A stretch of 64,000 nt of DNA from JAVVHH01 sp964657565 (GCA_964657565.1 CAZZVQ010000003.1:36412-100411); one strand, 5' to 3'; positions 51,321 to 60,751 are shown, numbered from the stretch's first letter. The notes: generated by a model from the letters alone, not told the origin. A program made the numbers and translations.

Positions 51321-52073
51321 ATGTCTGTGGATAGCAAGGTCGTCGCGGTGTTCGGCGCCACCTCGGAGATCGCGTCGGCCGTCGCGCGGCGCTATGCGGA
51401 GGCCGGGTGTCGCTTGGTGCTGGTGGGTCGTGACGACCCGGCGCTGACCACCATGACGGCGGATCTGGCCGTTCGCGGCGCCCCGGACACGGCGGTGCTC
51501 GTGGCCGACTTCGCCGACACCGCCGCCATGCCCGCCACGGCGCAGGCGGCCTTCGCGCGGTGGGGCGTGGTCGATATCGCCTTGATCGCCTACGGCACCC
51601 TGCCGGACCAAGGCGAGACGGAGCGCGACGTGGCCGCCGCGCAGGCCGGCATCCTGTTGAATTTCACCAGCCCCGTGCTGCTGGCCAACGAGCTCGCCCG
51701 GCACTTCGCGAGCCAGGGCCACGGCGCGCTGGCGGTAATCTCCTCGGTGGCCGGCGACCGCGGCCGCGGCAGCAACCACCTGTATGGCGCGGCTAAGGGC
51801 GGCCTGCAGCGCTACCTGGAGGGATTACGGCACCGGTTGAGCCGGTCCGGGGTTGCAGTGCTGGATATCCGGCCTGGCTTCGTCTCGACGAAGATGACGG
51901 CGCATTTGGACCGCAAGGGCCCGCTCTGGGCGACGCCGGACCAGGTCGCGGCCGACATCGTCCGCGCCGTCGCGCGCCGCCGGGCGGTGCTCTACACGCC
52001 CTGGTTCTGGCGCGGCATCATGCTCGTGGTGCGGTCCATCCCGCGGCCGCTGTTCCACCGGACGAAACTATGA
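51321..52073 (+). CDS. dprE2: DprE2-like short-chain dehydrogenase
   Basis: 250 residues. Classical SDR with the cofactor motif VAVFGATSEIASAVARRYA, the catalytic serine in VISSVAGDRGRGSN and Y-x-x-x-K as YGAAK. The pattern FGATSEIA and the extended C-terminus (TPWFWRGIMLVVRSIPRPLF) resemble DprE2, which reduces the 2-keto intermediate made by DprE1 to polyprenyl-phosphoryl-arabinose. Six bases separate it from dprE1, and its stop overlaps the next ATG by 4 bases. Confidence 0.88.
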   Translation: MSVDSKVVAVFGATSEIASAVARRYAEAGCRLVLVGRDDPALTTMTADLAVRGAPDTAVLVADFADTAAMPATAQAAFARWGVVDIALIAYGTLPDQGETERDVAAAQAGILLNFTSPVLLANELARHFASQGHGALAVISSVAGDRGRGSNHLYGAAKGGLQRYLEGLRHRLSRSGVAVLDIRPGFVSTKMTAHLDRKGPLWATPDQVAADIVRAVARRRAVLYTPWFWRGIMLVVRSIPRPLFHRTKL

Positions 52074-52999
52074 GCCGGGTCGTCATTACCGGCGCCGCGG
52101 GGCTGGTCGGCCAGAACCTGATCGCCCGACTGCGCGCGCGCGGCGACACCGACATCGTGGCCATCGACAAACATCCCGCCAATACCGCCACGCTGCGCAC
52201 GCTGCATCCGGGGCTGGAGGTGATCGAGGCGGACATGGCAGAGCCGGGCCCCTGGACGCGGGCGCTGGACGGTGCGGACGCGGTGGTGATCGGGCAAGCG
52301 CAGATCGGCGGCCTGGGGGAAGACGAGTTCCGGCGCAACAACATCGTCGCGACCCGGCACCTGCTCGAGGCGCTGGCGGACCGGCCCGAGCTCCACCTCG
52401 TGCACATCAGCTCGTCCGTCGTGAACTCGGCGGCCAGCGACTTCTACACGCGCAGCAAGACGGAGCAGGAGGCTCTGGTGCTGGCCGCCGGGCACCCCAC
52501 GCTGGTGCTGCGGCCGACGCTGATGTTCGGTTGGTTCGACCGCAAGCACCTGGGCTGGCTGGCGCGGTTCATGCAGCGCGCGCCGGTGTTCCCCGTGCCG
52601 GGCAGCGGCCAGTATGTGCGGCAGCCGCTCTATGTCGGCGATTTCTGCGGCGTGCTGATGGCCGGGCTCGATCGGCGGATGACCGGCGCTTACAACATCA
52701 GCGGGCAGGAGTACATCGCTTACATCGATCTGATGCGCCTGGTGCGCGAGGCCGTCCGCGCCAAGGCGCCGGTGGTGCGGATCCCCTACGGCCTGTTCCG
52801 CGGCATGCTGGCCGCGTACGCCCTGGTGGACCGCAATCCGCCTTTCACGACGAAACAGCTCGAGGCGCTGGTGACGCCGGACGTGTTCGAGGTCATCGAC
52901 TGGCCGGGCCTGTTCGGCGTGCCCGCGACCAAGCTGCGTGACGCCGTGATGGAGACGTTCCGGGACACGCGCTACGCGTCGGTCGAGCTGGCGTTCTGA
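52070..52999 (+). CDS. NAD-dependent epimerase-like SDR
   Basis: 309 residues. Extended SDR: VVITGAAGLVGQNLIARL at the N-terminus, VHISSSVVNS with the catalytic serine, and Y-x-x-x-K as YTRSK. The C-terminal half (QPLYVGDFCGVLMAGLDRRM, YNISGQEYIAYIDLM) fits nucleotide-sugar or lipid-linked sugar epimerases. It is coupled on both sides by overlaps, so it is likely to act on the same lipid-linked or nucleotide sugar as its neighbours. Precise substrate unknown. Confidence 0.85.
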   Translation: MSRVVITGAAGLVGQNLIARLRARGDTDIVAIDKHPANTATLRTLHPGLEVIEADMAEPGPWTRALDGADAVVIGQAQIGGLGEDEFRRNNIVATRHLLEALADRPELHLVHISSSVVNSAASDFYTRSKTEQEALVLAAGHPTLVLRPTLMFGWFDRKHLGWLARFMQRAPVFPVPGSGQYVRQPLYVGDFCGVLMAGLDRRMTGAYNISGQEYIAYIDLMRLVREAVRAKAPVVRIPYGLFRGMLAAYALVDRNPPFTTKQLEALVTPDVFEVIDWPGLFGVPATKLRDAVMETFRDTRYASVELAF

Positions 53000-54306
53000 T
53001 GGCCCGTGTCGTGGTCATCGGGGCGGGCGCCATGGGGTTGGCGGCCGCCCATCGGGCTCTGACGCTGGGGCATGATGTCACGCTGCTCGAGGCGGGTCCG
53101 GAGCCCGGCGGCATGGCGGCGCATTTCGATCTCGCGGGCCTCTCGATCGAGCGGTTCTACCACTTCGTCTGTAAATCGGATGCGCCGACCTTCGCGCTGA
53201 TGCAGGAGCTTGGCATCGGCGACCGGATGCGCTGGCGTGGGACGTCGATGGCCTATTTCACCGGTGGCCGGCTGTATCCGTGGGGGGATCCGATATCGCT
53301 GCTGCGCTTCCCGCTGCTGAGCCTGGTGCAGAAGCTGCGTTACGGCCTGTTGATGTTCGTCTCCACCCGGCGGAACGCCTGGCCGGCGCTGGAGCATGTC
53401 TCGGCCAAAACCTGGATCACTCGCTGGTGCGGCCCAGACGTGTATCGGGCGCTGTGGCAGCCGCTGTTCCACCTGAAGTTCTACCAGTATGCCGACAACG
53501 TCTCGGCTTCGTGGATCTGGACCCGCATCCGCCGGGTCGGGCGGTCGCGCCGATCGTTGATGCAGGAGGAGCTGGGCTACATCGAGGGCGGCTCGCAGAC
53601 GCTGGTCGACGCGTTGATGGCCACGATCCATCGTCTCGGTGGGACGGTACGGCTCGGTCTGCCGGCGAGCCGGGTGGTGACGGAGGGCGGCCGGGTCGTG
53701 GCCGTCGAGGCGGGGGGCGAGACCTTGCCGTGCGACGCCGTCATCTCGACGGTGCCGACTCCGCTGGTCTCGACGCTCATGCCCGACCTGCCGCCCGAGT
53801 GGCGCGCGGCCTATGACGCGATCCTCAACATCGGGGTTACCTGTATCGTCCTGAAGCTGCGCCGGTCGGTCACGCCGCACTTTTGGGTCAACGTCGTCGA
53901 CCCCGAGATGCCGATCCCGGGGATCATCGAATTTTCCAACCTGCGGCCGACCGAGCGGCAAGAAACCGTCGTGTATGTACCCTACTACATGCCGGTCGAT
54001 CACCCGCGCTGGGCGCGGGAGGACCGGGTGTTCATCGACGAGGCGATGGCCTGCCTGTCGCGGATCAACCCGGCGGTGCAGCCGGAGGACCTGATCGCTT
54101 CCCATGTCGGGAGGCTGCGCCACGCGCAACCCGTGTGTCCCCCGGGGTTCCTGGCCAGCATTCCGGCGGTCCAGACGCCCATCGCCGGGCTGCAGGTGGC
54201 CGATACCTGCTTCTATTATCCCGAGGATCGCGGCATCGCGGAGAGCGTACGGTTCGGTCAGATGATGGCAGGGGCCGTTCCCATCGCCGGCGCTTCCAGT
54301 GTCTGA
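52999..54306 (+). CDS. NAD(P)/FAD-dependent oxidoreductase (amine-oxidase/UGM-like)
   Basis: 435 residues; start overlaps the upstream stop by one base (TGATG). FAD-binding VVVIGAGAMGLAAAHRAL (residues 4-21) followed by LLEAGPEPGGMAAHF, the typical dinucleotide and GG motif; a central LGYIEGGSQTLVDALMATIH; and a C-terminal FAD-contact segment (ADTCFYYPEDRGIAESVRFG). This group includes UDP-galactopyranose mutase relatives and desaturase-like enzymes. In this operon a role in furanose/pyranose or polyprenol-sugar redox chemistry is possible but unproven. Confidence 0.85.
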   Translation: MARVVVIGAGAMGLAAAHRALTLGHDVTLLEAGPEPGGMAAHFDLAGLSIERFYHFVCKSDAPTFALMQELGIGDRMRWRGTSMAYFTGGRLYPWGDPISLLRFPLLSLVQKLRYGLLMFVSTRRNAWPALEHVSAKTWITRWCGPDVYRALWQPLFHLKFYQYADNVSASWIWTRIRRVGRSRRSLMQEELGYIEGGSQTLVDALMATIHRLGGTVRLGLPASRVVTEGGRVVAVEAGGETLPCDAVISTVPTPLVSTLMPDLPPEWRAAYDAILNIGVTCIVLKLRRSVTPHFWVNVVDPEMPIPGIIEFSNLRPTERQETVVYVPYYMPVDHPRWAREDRVFIDEAMACLSRINPAVQPEDLIASHVGRLRHAQPVCPPGFLASIPAVQTPIAGLQVADTCFYYPEDRGIAESVRFGQMMAGAVPIAGASSV

Positions 54307-54703
54307 ACGCGCGCGTTTCCTGCGGTTCCTCGTCACCGGCGGGCTGGCGGCGGCGGTCAACATCGGCTCGCGGGAACTGCTCAACCTCGTCATCCCGTAC
54401 GAAGGGGCGGTTGCCCTGGCCTATCTCGTGGGCATGGTCGTGGCGTTCGTCCTGGCCCGGCTCATGGTGTTTACGCCGAGCGGTCAGCGTGTGCACCGCG
54501 AGTTCGCCCGCTTCGCCCTGGTGAACGCGCTCGGCTTCGCCCAGGTCTGGGTGGTCAGCGTGGGGCTTGCACGGGTCGTGTTTCCGCTGTTCGGGATGAC
54601 CTGGCATGCGGACCTCATCGCGCACGTGATCGGCGTCATCAGCCCGGTCGCGGTCAGCTACTTCCTGCACAAGCATTTCTCCTTTGCCGAGCGGCCCGCT
54701 TAG
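54299..54703 (+). CDS. GtrA-family membrane protein, possible polyprenyl-sugar flippase
   Basis: 134 residues from a GTG overlapping the upstream gene by 8 bases. Four hydrophobic segments and the GtrA signatures FLRFLVTGGLAAAVNIGSRE and FLHKHFSFAE at the C-terminus. GtrA proteins are proposed to move polyprenyl-phosphate sugars across the membrane; in mycobacteria a GtrA relative is encoded beside dprE1. That parallel supports a role with the lipid-linked sugar made by the upstream genes. Confidence 0.9.
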   Translation: MSERARFLRFLVTGGLAAAVNIGSRELLNLVIPYEGAVALAYLVGMVVAFVLARLMVFTPSGQRVHREFARFALVNALGFAQVWVVSVGLARVVFPLFGMTWHADLIAHVIGVISPVAVSYFLHKHFSFAERPA

Positions 54704-54705
54704 CC

Positions 54706-55419
54706 ATGTGGCGCTTGCTGCCGTTGCTTCTGCTTCCTGCCCTCGGCATCGGTTTCGCCACGCTGGGGCTGCAGGACAGCATGGTCTGGGCGCAACTCGG
54801 CACGCGATTTCTGGCGTTGCAGGACTATGCTGCCAACCATGCCGTGTTGGCCGCGGCCGCCCTGATCCTGTCCTATGCGGCGATGGCCGCGATATGCTTG
54901 CCCGTCGGCCCGGCCATGGGTGTGATCGCCGGTGCGTTATTCGGGCCCTTTGCGGGCACGATCTATTCCATCATCGGCGCCACGCTCGGTGCGCTGCCGA
55001 TGTTCTTCTGGGCTGGCGCGGCATTTGGCAGGATGGACGCCGGGCGATACGCCGCCGCCATCGCGCGAGTGCGAATTCAGCTGCAGCAGCACGGATTCTC
55101 GGCCTTGCTGGCGTTACGGGTGCTACCCGTGCTGCCGTCCTGGGGGCTGAACATCGGAGCAGCGCTGGCGGGCCTGCGGGTCGAGGTGTTCGTTGTCGCA
55201 ACCATGCTGGGACTGATCCCAGCAACAGCAGTATTTGCCAGCATCGGGGCCGGGTTGAGGGAAGCGTTGGCCGACGGCACAGCGCCGAGCCTGGCGCTGG
55301 TGATGCGGCTCCCGGTGTTGCTGCCGTTGCTGGCACTTTCGGGGCTGGTATTGCTGCCGGTCGGCGTTCGACTCACGCGATCACGGCAGGCGAATAGAAG
55401 CAGCGGCGATTATGGCTAA
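54706..55419 (+). CDS. TVP38/TMEM64 (VTT domain) membrane protein
   Basis: 237 residues, 2 bases after the GtrA stop. Five or six membrane segments, with the family core GPAMGVIAGALFGPFAGTIY followed by GATLGALPMFFWAGAAFGR, and ALLALRVLPVLPSWGLNIGA. DedA/VTT proteins are linked to recycling of polyprenyl phosphate or phospholipid scrambling, which would fit a pathway that uses polyprenyl carriers. Last gene of the operon; about 125 bases separate it from gmd. Confidence 0.88.
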   Translation: MWRLLPLLLLPALGIGFATLGLQDSMVWAQLGTRFLALQDYAANHAVLAAAALILSYAAMAAICLPVGPAMGVIAGALFGPFAGTIYSIIGATLGALPMFFWAGAAFGRMDAGRYAAAIARVRIQLQQHGFSALLALRVLPVLPSWGLNIGAALAGLRVEVFVVATMLGLIPATAVFASIGAGLREALADGTAPSLALVMRLPVLLPLLALSGLVLLPVGVRLTRSRQANRSSGDYG

Positions 55420-55545
55420 TTCGGATCTGCTGATCGAAATACTCAGGCAAACTATAGTAATTGCCAATTTGGCGCGCCCGGTGCGGAGAGTGGACGAGCC
55501 TGCCGGGCTCGGGTAACCCCAGCCGCTGATATCGACGCGAGACCC

Positions 55546-56529
55546 ATGCCTACAGCTCTCATCACCGGCATCACCGGTCAGGACGGTGCCTATCTGTCGA
55601 AGCATCTGCTCGATCAGGGGTATCGCGTGGTCGGGCTGCTGCGGCGCTCGGCGTCGTCGGACGTGATCGGTGAGCGGTTGCGCTGGCTCGGGGTCCTCGA
55701 CCACGTCGAATTGCACGATGCCAACCTGGTCGACCTATCCAGCATCATCCGCACCATCGACCAGGTGAAGCCGGACGAGATCTACAATCTGGCGGCACAG
55801 AGCTTCGTCGCGGCCTCGTGGCAGCAGCCGCTGCTGACCGGCACCGTCACCGCGCTTGGCGCCGCCAACGTTCTCGAGGCGGTGCGCATCGTGCGGCCCG
55901 AGGCCCGCTTCTATCAGGCGTCGTCCTCGGAGATGTTCGGCATGATCCAGGAGCCGCGGCAGAACGAGCGGACCCCGTTCTATCCCCGCAGTCCCTACGC
56001 CGTCGCCAAGCTCTACGCCCATTGGATGACGGTGAACTACCGCGAGAGCTTCGGCCTGCATGCCAGTTCCGGCATCTTGTTCAACCACGAAAGCCCGCTG
56101 CGCGGCATCGAGTTCGTGACCCGGAAGATCACCGACGGGGTGGCGCGAATCAAACTCGGTCTCGCCAAGGAACTCGAGCTCGGCAACCTCGAGGCCCAAC
56201 GCGACTGGGGACACGCGCGCGACTACGTGCGGGCCATCCACCTGATGCTGCAGCAGCCGCAGGCGTCGGACTACGTGATCGCGACCGGTCAGACGACGAC
56301 CATCCGCGAATTTTGCCGGCTGGCCTTCGACTATGCCGGGTTGGACTACGAGGCGTTCGTCCGGGTCGATGAGAAGTTCCTGCGCCCGGCGGAGGTCGAC
56401 GTGTTGTTGGGCGACGCGGAAAAGGCGCGGCAACAGCTTGGCTGGACCCCGCAGGTGACCCTGGCAGAGATGATCGCCGAAATGGTGGAGGCTGATCTGG
56501 TGCGCCACCGGGCGCAGTTGGCGCGTTAG
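55546..56529 (+). CDS. gmd: GDP-mannose 4,6-dehydratase
   Basis: 327 residues. Extended SDR with the Gmd signatures TALITGITGQDGAYLSKHLL, the RRSAS loop, EIYNLAAQSFVAASW, the catalytic YQASSSEMFG and YAVAK (Y-x-x-x-K), ILFNHESPLRG and RDWGHARDYV. It converts GDP-mannose to GDP-4-keto-6-deoxymannose in the cytoplasm. Followed 11 bases later by a reductase, giving a gmd-rmd pair. Slightly shorter than Gmd of E. coli, as usual for the rhamnose-type pairs. Confidence 0.96.
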   Translation: MPTALITGITGQDGAYLSKHLLDQGYRVVGLLRRSASSDVIGERLRWLGVLDHVELHDANLVDLSSIIRTIDQVKPDEIYNLAAQSFVAASWQQPLLTGTVTALGAANVLEAVRIVRPEARFYQASSSEMFGMIQEPRQNERTPFYPRSPYAVAKLYAHWMTVNYRESFGLHASSGILFNHESPLRGIEFVTRKITDGVARIKLGLAKELELGNLEAQRDWGHARDYVRAIHLMLQQPQASDYVIATGQTTTIREFCRLAFDYAGLDYEAFVRVDEKFLRPAEVDVLLGDAEKARQQLGWTPQVTLAEMIAEMVEADLVRHRAQLAR

Positions 56530-56540
56530 AGCCACCCGGC

Positions 56541-57497
56541 TTGGGCTCGAAACCTCCTGCCCGCATATTGGTGACGGGCGCCTCCGGTTTCGTCGCCCAC
56601 CATCTCGTTCCACGCCTGCGCCAGTCGTTTCCCGAGAGCAGGTTGCTGCTTTGCGGGATCGGGCATATCGAGCTTGACGTCAGCGACGCAGAGGCGGTCC
56701 GATCGCTCATCGCGCGCGAGCGGCCTGATGCGTGCGTGCATCTCGCCGCCATCTCTGCCGTCGCGGCCGCCAAAGACGACCCGGCGCTTGCCTGGCGTGT
56801 CAATCTCCATGGCTCGCTGGAGCTTGCGCGAGCGATACTGACCTTCGCGCCGGGCTGCCTGCTGCTCTACGTGTCCAGCGCAGAGGTCTATGGACGCTCG
56901 TTCGCCTCCGGCGAGCCGGTGACCGAAGCGACGGCCCTGGCGCCGATGAACACCTATGCGGCCACCAAAGCGGCGGCCGACCTCGCTTTGGGCGCGATGG
57001 TGAGCGATGGTCTGCGGGTCATCCGGGCCCGGCCGTTCAATCATACCGGGCCAGGGCAATCGGCCGATTTCGCCGTTCCCGCCTTCGCGCGCCAGATCGC
57101 ACGCATATCTGCCGGTCAGCAGGCTGCAACCATGACGGTGGGATCGCTCGATCCGCTGCGGGACTTCTTGGATGTCAGAGACGTGTGCGATGCCTATACG
57201 GCTTGCCTCGGCAAGGCGGACGTGCTTCCAGCCGGTTGTATTCTCAACGTGGCATCCGGCACGCCCCGCAGGATCGGGGACGTTCTCAGGCGTTTGCTCG
57301 ACTTGGCTGGGGTGGAGGCAACGGTGGCGGCCGATGCGGGGCTGCAGCGCGCCGCCGAGATCCAGGTGGCCTGTGGCGACTCCGCGCGTATTCGGGAAAT
57401 GCTGGGCTGGGTGCCGTCGATTCCGTGGGATACCACGTTGAGGGATGTGTTGGCGGATTGGACGACCCGTATTGCAAGTGACAGCAGCGCCGCCTAG
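56541..57497 (+). CDS. rmd: GDP-6-deoxy-4-keto-mannose reductase, Rmd-like
   Basis: 318 residues from a TTG start, 11 bases after gmd. Extended SDR with ILVTGASGFVAHHLVPRLR, VHLAAISAVAAAKDDP, YVSSAEVYGRSF, Y-x-x-x-K as YAATK, and RPFNHTGPGQSADFA, the latter typical of GDP-sugar reductases. Together with Gmd it should yield GDP-D-rhamnose (or, less likely, GDP-talose or GDP-fucose, for which residues cannot discriminate here). Confidence 0.88.
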   Translation: MGSKPPARILVTGASGFVAHHLVPRLRQSFPESRLLLCGIGHIELDVSDAEAVRSLIARERPDACVHLAAISAVAAAKDDPALAWRVNLHGSLELARAILTFAPGCLLLYVSSAEVYGRSFASGEPVTEATALAPMNTYAATKAAADLALGAMVSDGLRVIRARPFNHTGPGQSADFAVPAFARQIARISAGQQAATMTVGSLDPLRDFLDVRDVCDAYTACLGKADVLPAGCILNVASGTPRRIGDVLRRLLDLAGVEATVAADAGLQRAAEIQVACGDSARIREMLGWVPSIPWDTTLRDVLADWTTRIASDSSAA

Positions 57498-57529
57498 CAG
57501 GTTCGGCTACACCGGCCCGACCGGGCACA

Positions 57530-60500
57530 GTGACACTTAACCCGGAGCAGGCCCTGCCCCACGACGCCCTCGACCGGCTGACCGACCCGGCGCAGGACGC
57601 GCTCTTCGCCGTAGCGCCCCGATCCGGCGTCGTCAGCGCCTGGTACGGCCATGTCCCTTTCGCATTCTGGCTCGTCCAGGCGCTGCAGCCGCGCACGCTG
57701 GTCGAACTGGGCACGCATCACGGCGTCTCCTATGCCGCGTTCTGCGAAGCCGTGCGGGCGGCCGGGCTGTCGACGCAATGCACCGCGGTCGATACCTGGA
57801 CCGGCGATGCGCAGGCCGGGTTCTATCCCGAGCAGGTCTTCACCGACCTCGCCGCCTTCCACGATCCCCGCTACGGCAGCTTCTCGCGCCTGCTGCGGAC
57901 CCAGTTCGACACCGCCGCGGCGCAGTTCGCCGACGGTAGCCTCGACCTGCTGCATATCGACGGGTGCCATACCTACGAGGTGGTGCGGCATGATTTCGAG
58001 ACCTGGCGGGCGAAGCTGTCGCCGCTTGGGGTCGTGCTGTTCCATGACACCAACGAGCGCACGCCGGGCTTCGGCGTATGGCGGCTATGGGCCGAGCTCG
58101 GCCGCCAATACCCGGCCTTCGAGTTCCTGCACGAGCACGGCCTTGGCGTGCTGGCGGTCGGCACCGAGCTCGAGGGCCCCATCCGCGACCTCTGCCGGCT
58201 CCGCGATCCCACCATCATCGCCGGGATCCGCGAGCGTTTCGCGCAAAGTGGCCTGCGGTGCATGACCGCGTCCGCCGCAACCTCCGCTCGCAAAGCGCAA
58301 CAGCGGATCGAGGCGCTGACCGCCGAGGCGCAGGCCAGCACGCACCGGGCTGATCGGCTCCACCTCATCGCGGTCGCCGGCGAAGCCCGCGCGGCCGCGC
58401 GTCGGCAGCAGCTGGAGGACACGCAACACGAGCTGGCCGACACGCAAGCCCGGCTGGCGGAGGCGCAAGCTCGGCTGACGCAGAATGCCCACGACCTGGC
58501 CACCCGCGATCACGTGATCGCCCAGTTGCGCCAGATCGAGCACGCCTACCACACGATCCTCCAGTCCACGGCCTGGCGGACGCTGACCCATGCGCAGAAA
58601 CTACTCGCCCGCGTGCCTCGGCCCATCACCGGGGCGGTGCGGCGATCGATCCGTGCCGGCGCCCGGCTGGCGATGTCGTCGCGGCGGCCGCCGCCAGCCT
58701 TGATTGTCGCCGAACCGCCGCCGGTCGCCCTCGAACCCCCGCCCGAAAGCCTACCGCGCGACGAGGCCAAGCGCTTTACGCTCGCCGACATCGCGGTGCC
58801 GCGGACCGGGTTCCTGCCGTTAATCGAGTGGTTCGACCCAATCGCGCCCGAGGTGTCGATCGTCGTCTACAACCGCAGCGCGGGCGACGCCGCGCTGATC
58901 TGCCTGCAGCATGTTTGGCAGAACACCACCGGATACCGATACGAGATCATCCTCGTCGACAATGGCAGCGCCGCCGCCGAGGTCGAGCGATTGCAGGCCG
59001 AAGCGTCGTTCGCGCAGGTGATCCCGCTCGGCGGCAATCGCTATTTCGGCGAAGCCAACAATATCGGCGTCGAGGCGGCGCGGGGCCGCTACGTCTGTCT
59101 GCTGGATAGCGCGTCGTTCGTGCCGCCGGGCTGGCTCGCGCCGCTCGTGCAGGCGCTGGACGCGGACGACGCGATCGGCGCCGCCGGCCCCAGGCTGGTG
59201 CAGCCCGACGGCGCGCTGCTGGATGCCGGCTGGTTGATCGACCCGGATGGGGGTGTGACGGTCCTGGCGCCGGCCGCAGCCCCACGCACCCCTCAAATCG
59301 TCGACGCCCTGTCGGCCGCCTGCCTGCTGCTGCGGCGCGACGATTTCCTGCGTGTGCTGGGCTTCGACCTGGCATGGGATCCCGGCTCCTACGAAACCGC
59401 CGACCTTTGCCTGAAGCTGCGGCTGCTCGGGCGGCACTCGGTGTGCTGTCCGGATTCGGCGGTGACGCGCACCGGGCCGGACGCGGAGCGCGAGGGAGTG
59501 TCCGGCGACGTCGTCGCGCTCAATCGGACCAAGTTCGTGGGTCGCTGGGGTCGAGCCCTGGACACGATGTGGCAGCATACGCCCGCTCTGCTGCTTGAAG
59601 AGCAGAGAGACGAACGCGAACCGGGCCCGCGCCCGCGCGTGCTGATCTTCACGCCTTACCCGATCACGGCCGGCGGCGGCGAACGCTACATCCTGACCAT
59701 CGCCCAGGCGCTCGCGCCCGTTGCCGACGTGACCCTGGTGACATCCTACCGGGTCAGCCGGACCCGGCTGCGGACCATGGCGCGCGAATTCGAGCTCGAT
59801 CTCGCCACTGTCGACCTGGCCGAGGCCGCCTCGCTCGGAGACCGCCACCCGGCCGACCTCGCCTTCGTGCTCGGCAACGAGCTCCTGCCCACGGCCGCCG
59901 GGATGGCCCGGCACAACATCTACATCTGCCAGTTCCCGTTCCCGTTCGAAAGCGAGGCCAAGCGGGAGGCGCGGCTGCCGTTCTGGCGCGATTTCGAACT
60001 GATCCTGACCTACTCGGAGTATGTGCGCGCGCATGTCGTGCGGCAGATCGCCGAGGCGGGCCTGCCCTTCCGCCCGATCGATGTGCTGACCCCGCCGGTG
60101 CCGATGGTGACGCAGCGCGCGGCCAAGCGGCGCGGGCAGATCCTGCATGTCGGCCGCTTCTTCGTCGGCGGACATCGCAAGCGGCAGGACGCGATGATCG
60201 ACACGTTCCGCACACTGATCGAGGCGGGGGTGGCGGCCGAGCTGCACTTCGCCGGATCGACGATGCCGGAGGCGGTGCACCAGGCCTATTATGCCGGACT
60301 GATCGAGCGCGCGCAGGGCCTGCCGGTCACGTTCCACCCGAATTGCTCGGCCGAGGAATTGCACCGCCTCTACGCCGAGAGCGACCTGTATTGGCACGCC
60401 ACCGGCGTCGGCCGCGACATCGAGCGCATGCCGCAGGTGGTCGAGCATTTCGGCATTTCGGTCGTCGAGGCGATGTCGGCCCGCTGCATCCCGGTCGTGT

Positions 60501-60727
60501 TCGCGGCCGGTGGGCCGGCGGTAATCGTGCAGGACGGCGTCACCGGCTTCCATTTCCACACGCTCGACGAACTCGCCGCGGTGACGCGCCGGCTGCTCGA
60601 AACGATGCCAGCCTCCGAACACGACGCGCTCCGCGACGCGGCCGAAGCCGCGGCGCAGTCTTATACTGAGGAAACCTTCACCCAGCGCGTCCGCGAGATC
60701 GCGGCCCGGGTCGGGGGCTGGGCCTGA
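57530..60727 (+). CDS. Methyltransferase-coiled coil-GT2-GT4 multidomain protein
   Basis: 1065 residues from a GTG. Residues about 1-240: a class I methyltransferase of the Methyltransf_24 kind (LVELGTHHGVSYAAFCEAV, LDLLHIDGCHTYEVVRHD, VLFHDTNER). About 257-347: coiled coil of heptads (QQLEDTQHELADTQARLAEA). About 440-660: family 2 glycosyltransferase (APEVSIVVYNRS, ILVDNGSAAAEV, CLLDSASFVPPGW). About 700-1065: GT4 domain (VLIFTPYPITAGGGERYIL, LHVGRFFVGGHRKRQDAM, FGISVVEAMSARCIPV). Arrangement resembles chain-length-regulating or rhamnan/O-antigen polymerising enzymes that combine methylation with elongation. Directly follows gmd-rmd, so GDP-rhamnose is a likely donor. Confidence 0.92.
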   Translation: MTLNPEQALPHDALDRLTDPAQDALFAVAPRSGVVSAWYGHVPFAFWLVQALQPRTLVELGTHHGVSYAAFCEAVRAAGLSTQCTAVDTWTGDAQAGFYPEQVFTDLAAFHDPRYGSFSRLLRTQFDTAAAQFADGSLDLLHIDGCHTYEVVRHDFETWRAKLSPLGVVLFHDTNERTPGFGVWRLWAELGRQYPAFEFLHEHGLGVLAVGTELEGPIRDLCRLRDPTIIAGIRERFAQSGLRCMTASAATSARKAQQRIEALTAEAQASTHRADRLHLIAVAGEARAAARRQQLEDTQHELADTQARLAEAQARLTQNAHDLATRDHVIAQLRQIEHAYHTILQSTAWRTLTHAQKLLARVPRPITGAVRRSIRAGARLAMSSRRPPPALIVAEPPPVALEPPPESLPRDEAKRFTLADIAVPRTGFLPLIEWFDPIAPEVSIVVYNRSAGDAALICLQHVWQNTTGYRYEIILVDNGSAAAEVERLQAEASFAQVIPLGGNRYFGEANNIGVEAARGRYVCLLDSASFVPPGWLAPLVQALDADDAIGAAGPRLVQPDGALLDAGWLIDPDGGVTVLAPAAAPRTPQIVDALSAACLLLRRDDFLRVLGFDLAWDPGSYETADLCLKLRLLGRHSVCCPDSAVTRTGPDAEREGVSGDVVALNRTKFVGRWGRALDTMWQHTPALLLEEQRDEREPGPRPRVLIFTPYPITAGGGERYILTIAQALAPVADVTLVTSYRVSRTRLRTMAREFELDLATVDLAEAASLGDRHPADLAFVLGNELLPTAAGMARHNIYICQFPFPFESEAKREARLPFWRDFELILTYSEYVRAHVVRQIAEAGLPFRPIDVLTPPVPMVTQRAAKRRGQILHVGRFFVGGHRKRQDAMIDTFRTLIEAGVAAELHFAGSTMPEAVHQAYYAGLIERAQGLPVTFHPNCSAEELHRLYAESDLYWHATGVGRDIERMPQVVEHFGISVVEAMSARCIPVVFAAGGPAVIVQDGVTGFHFHTLDELAAVTRRLLETMPASEHDALRDAAEAAAQSYTEETFTQRVREIAARVGGWA

Positions 60728-60751
60728 TACCGTCCGCCCCGGCTCTCCCGA

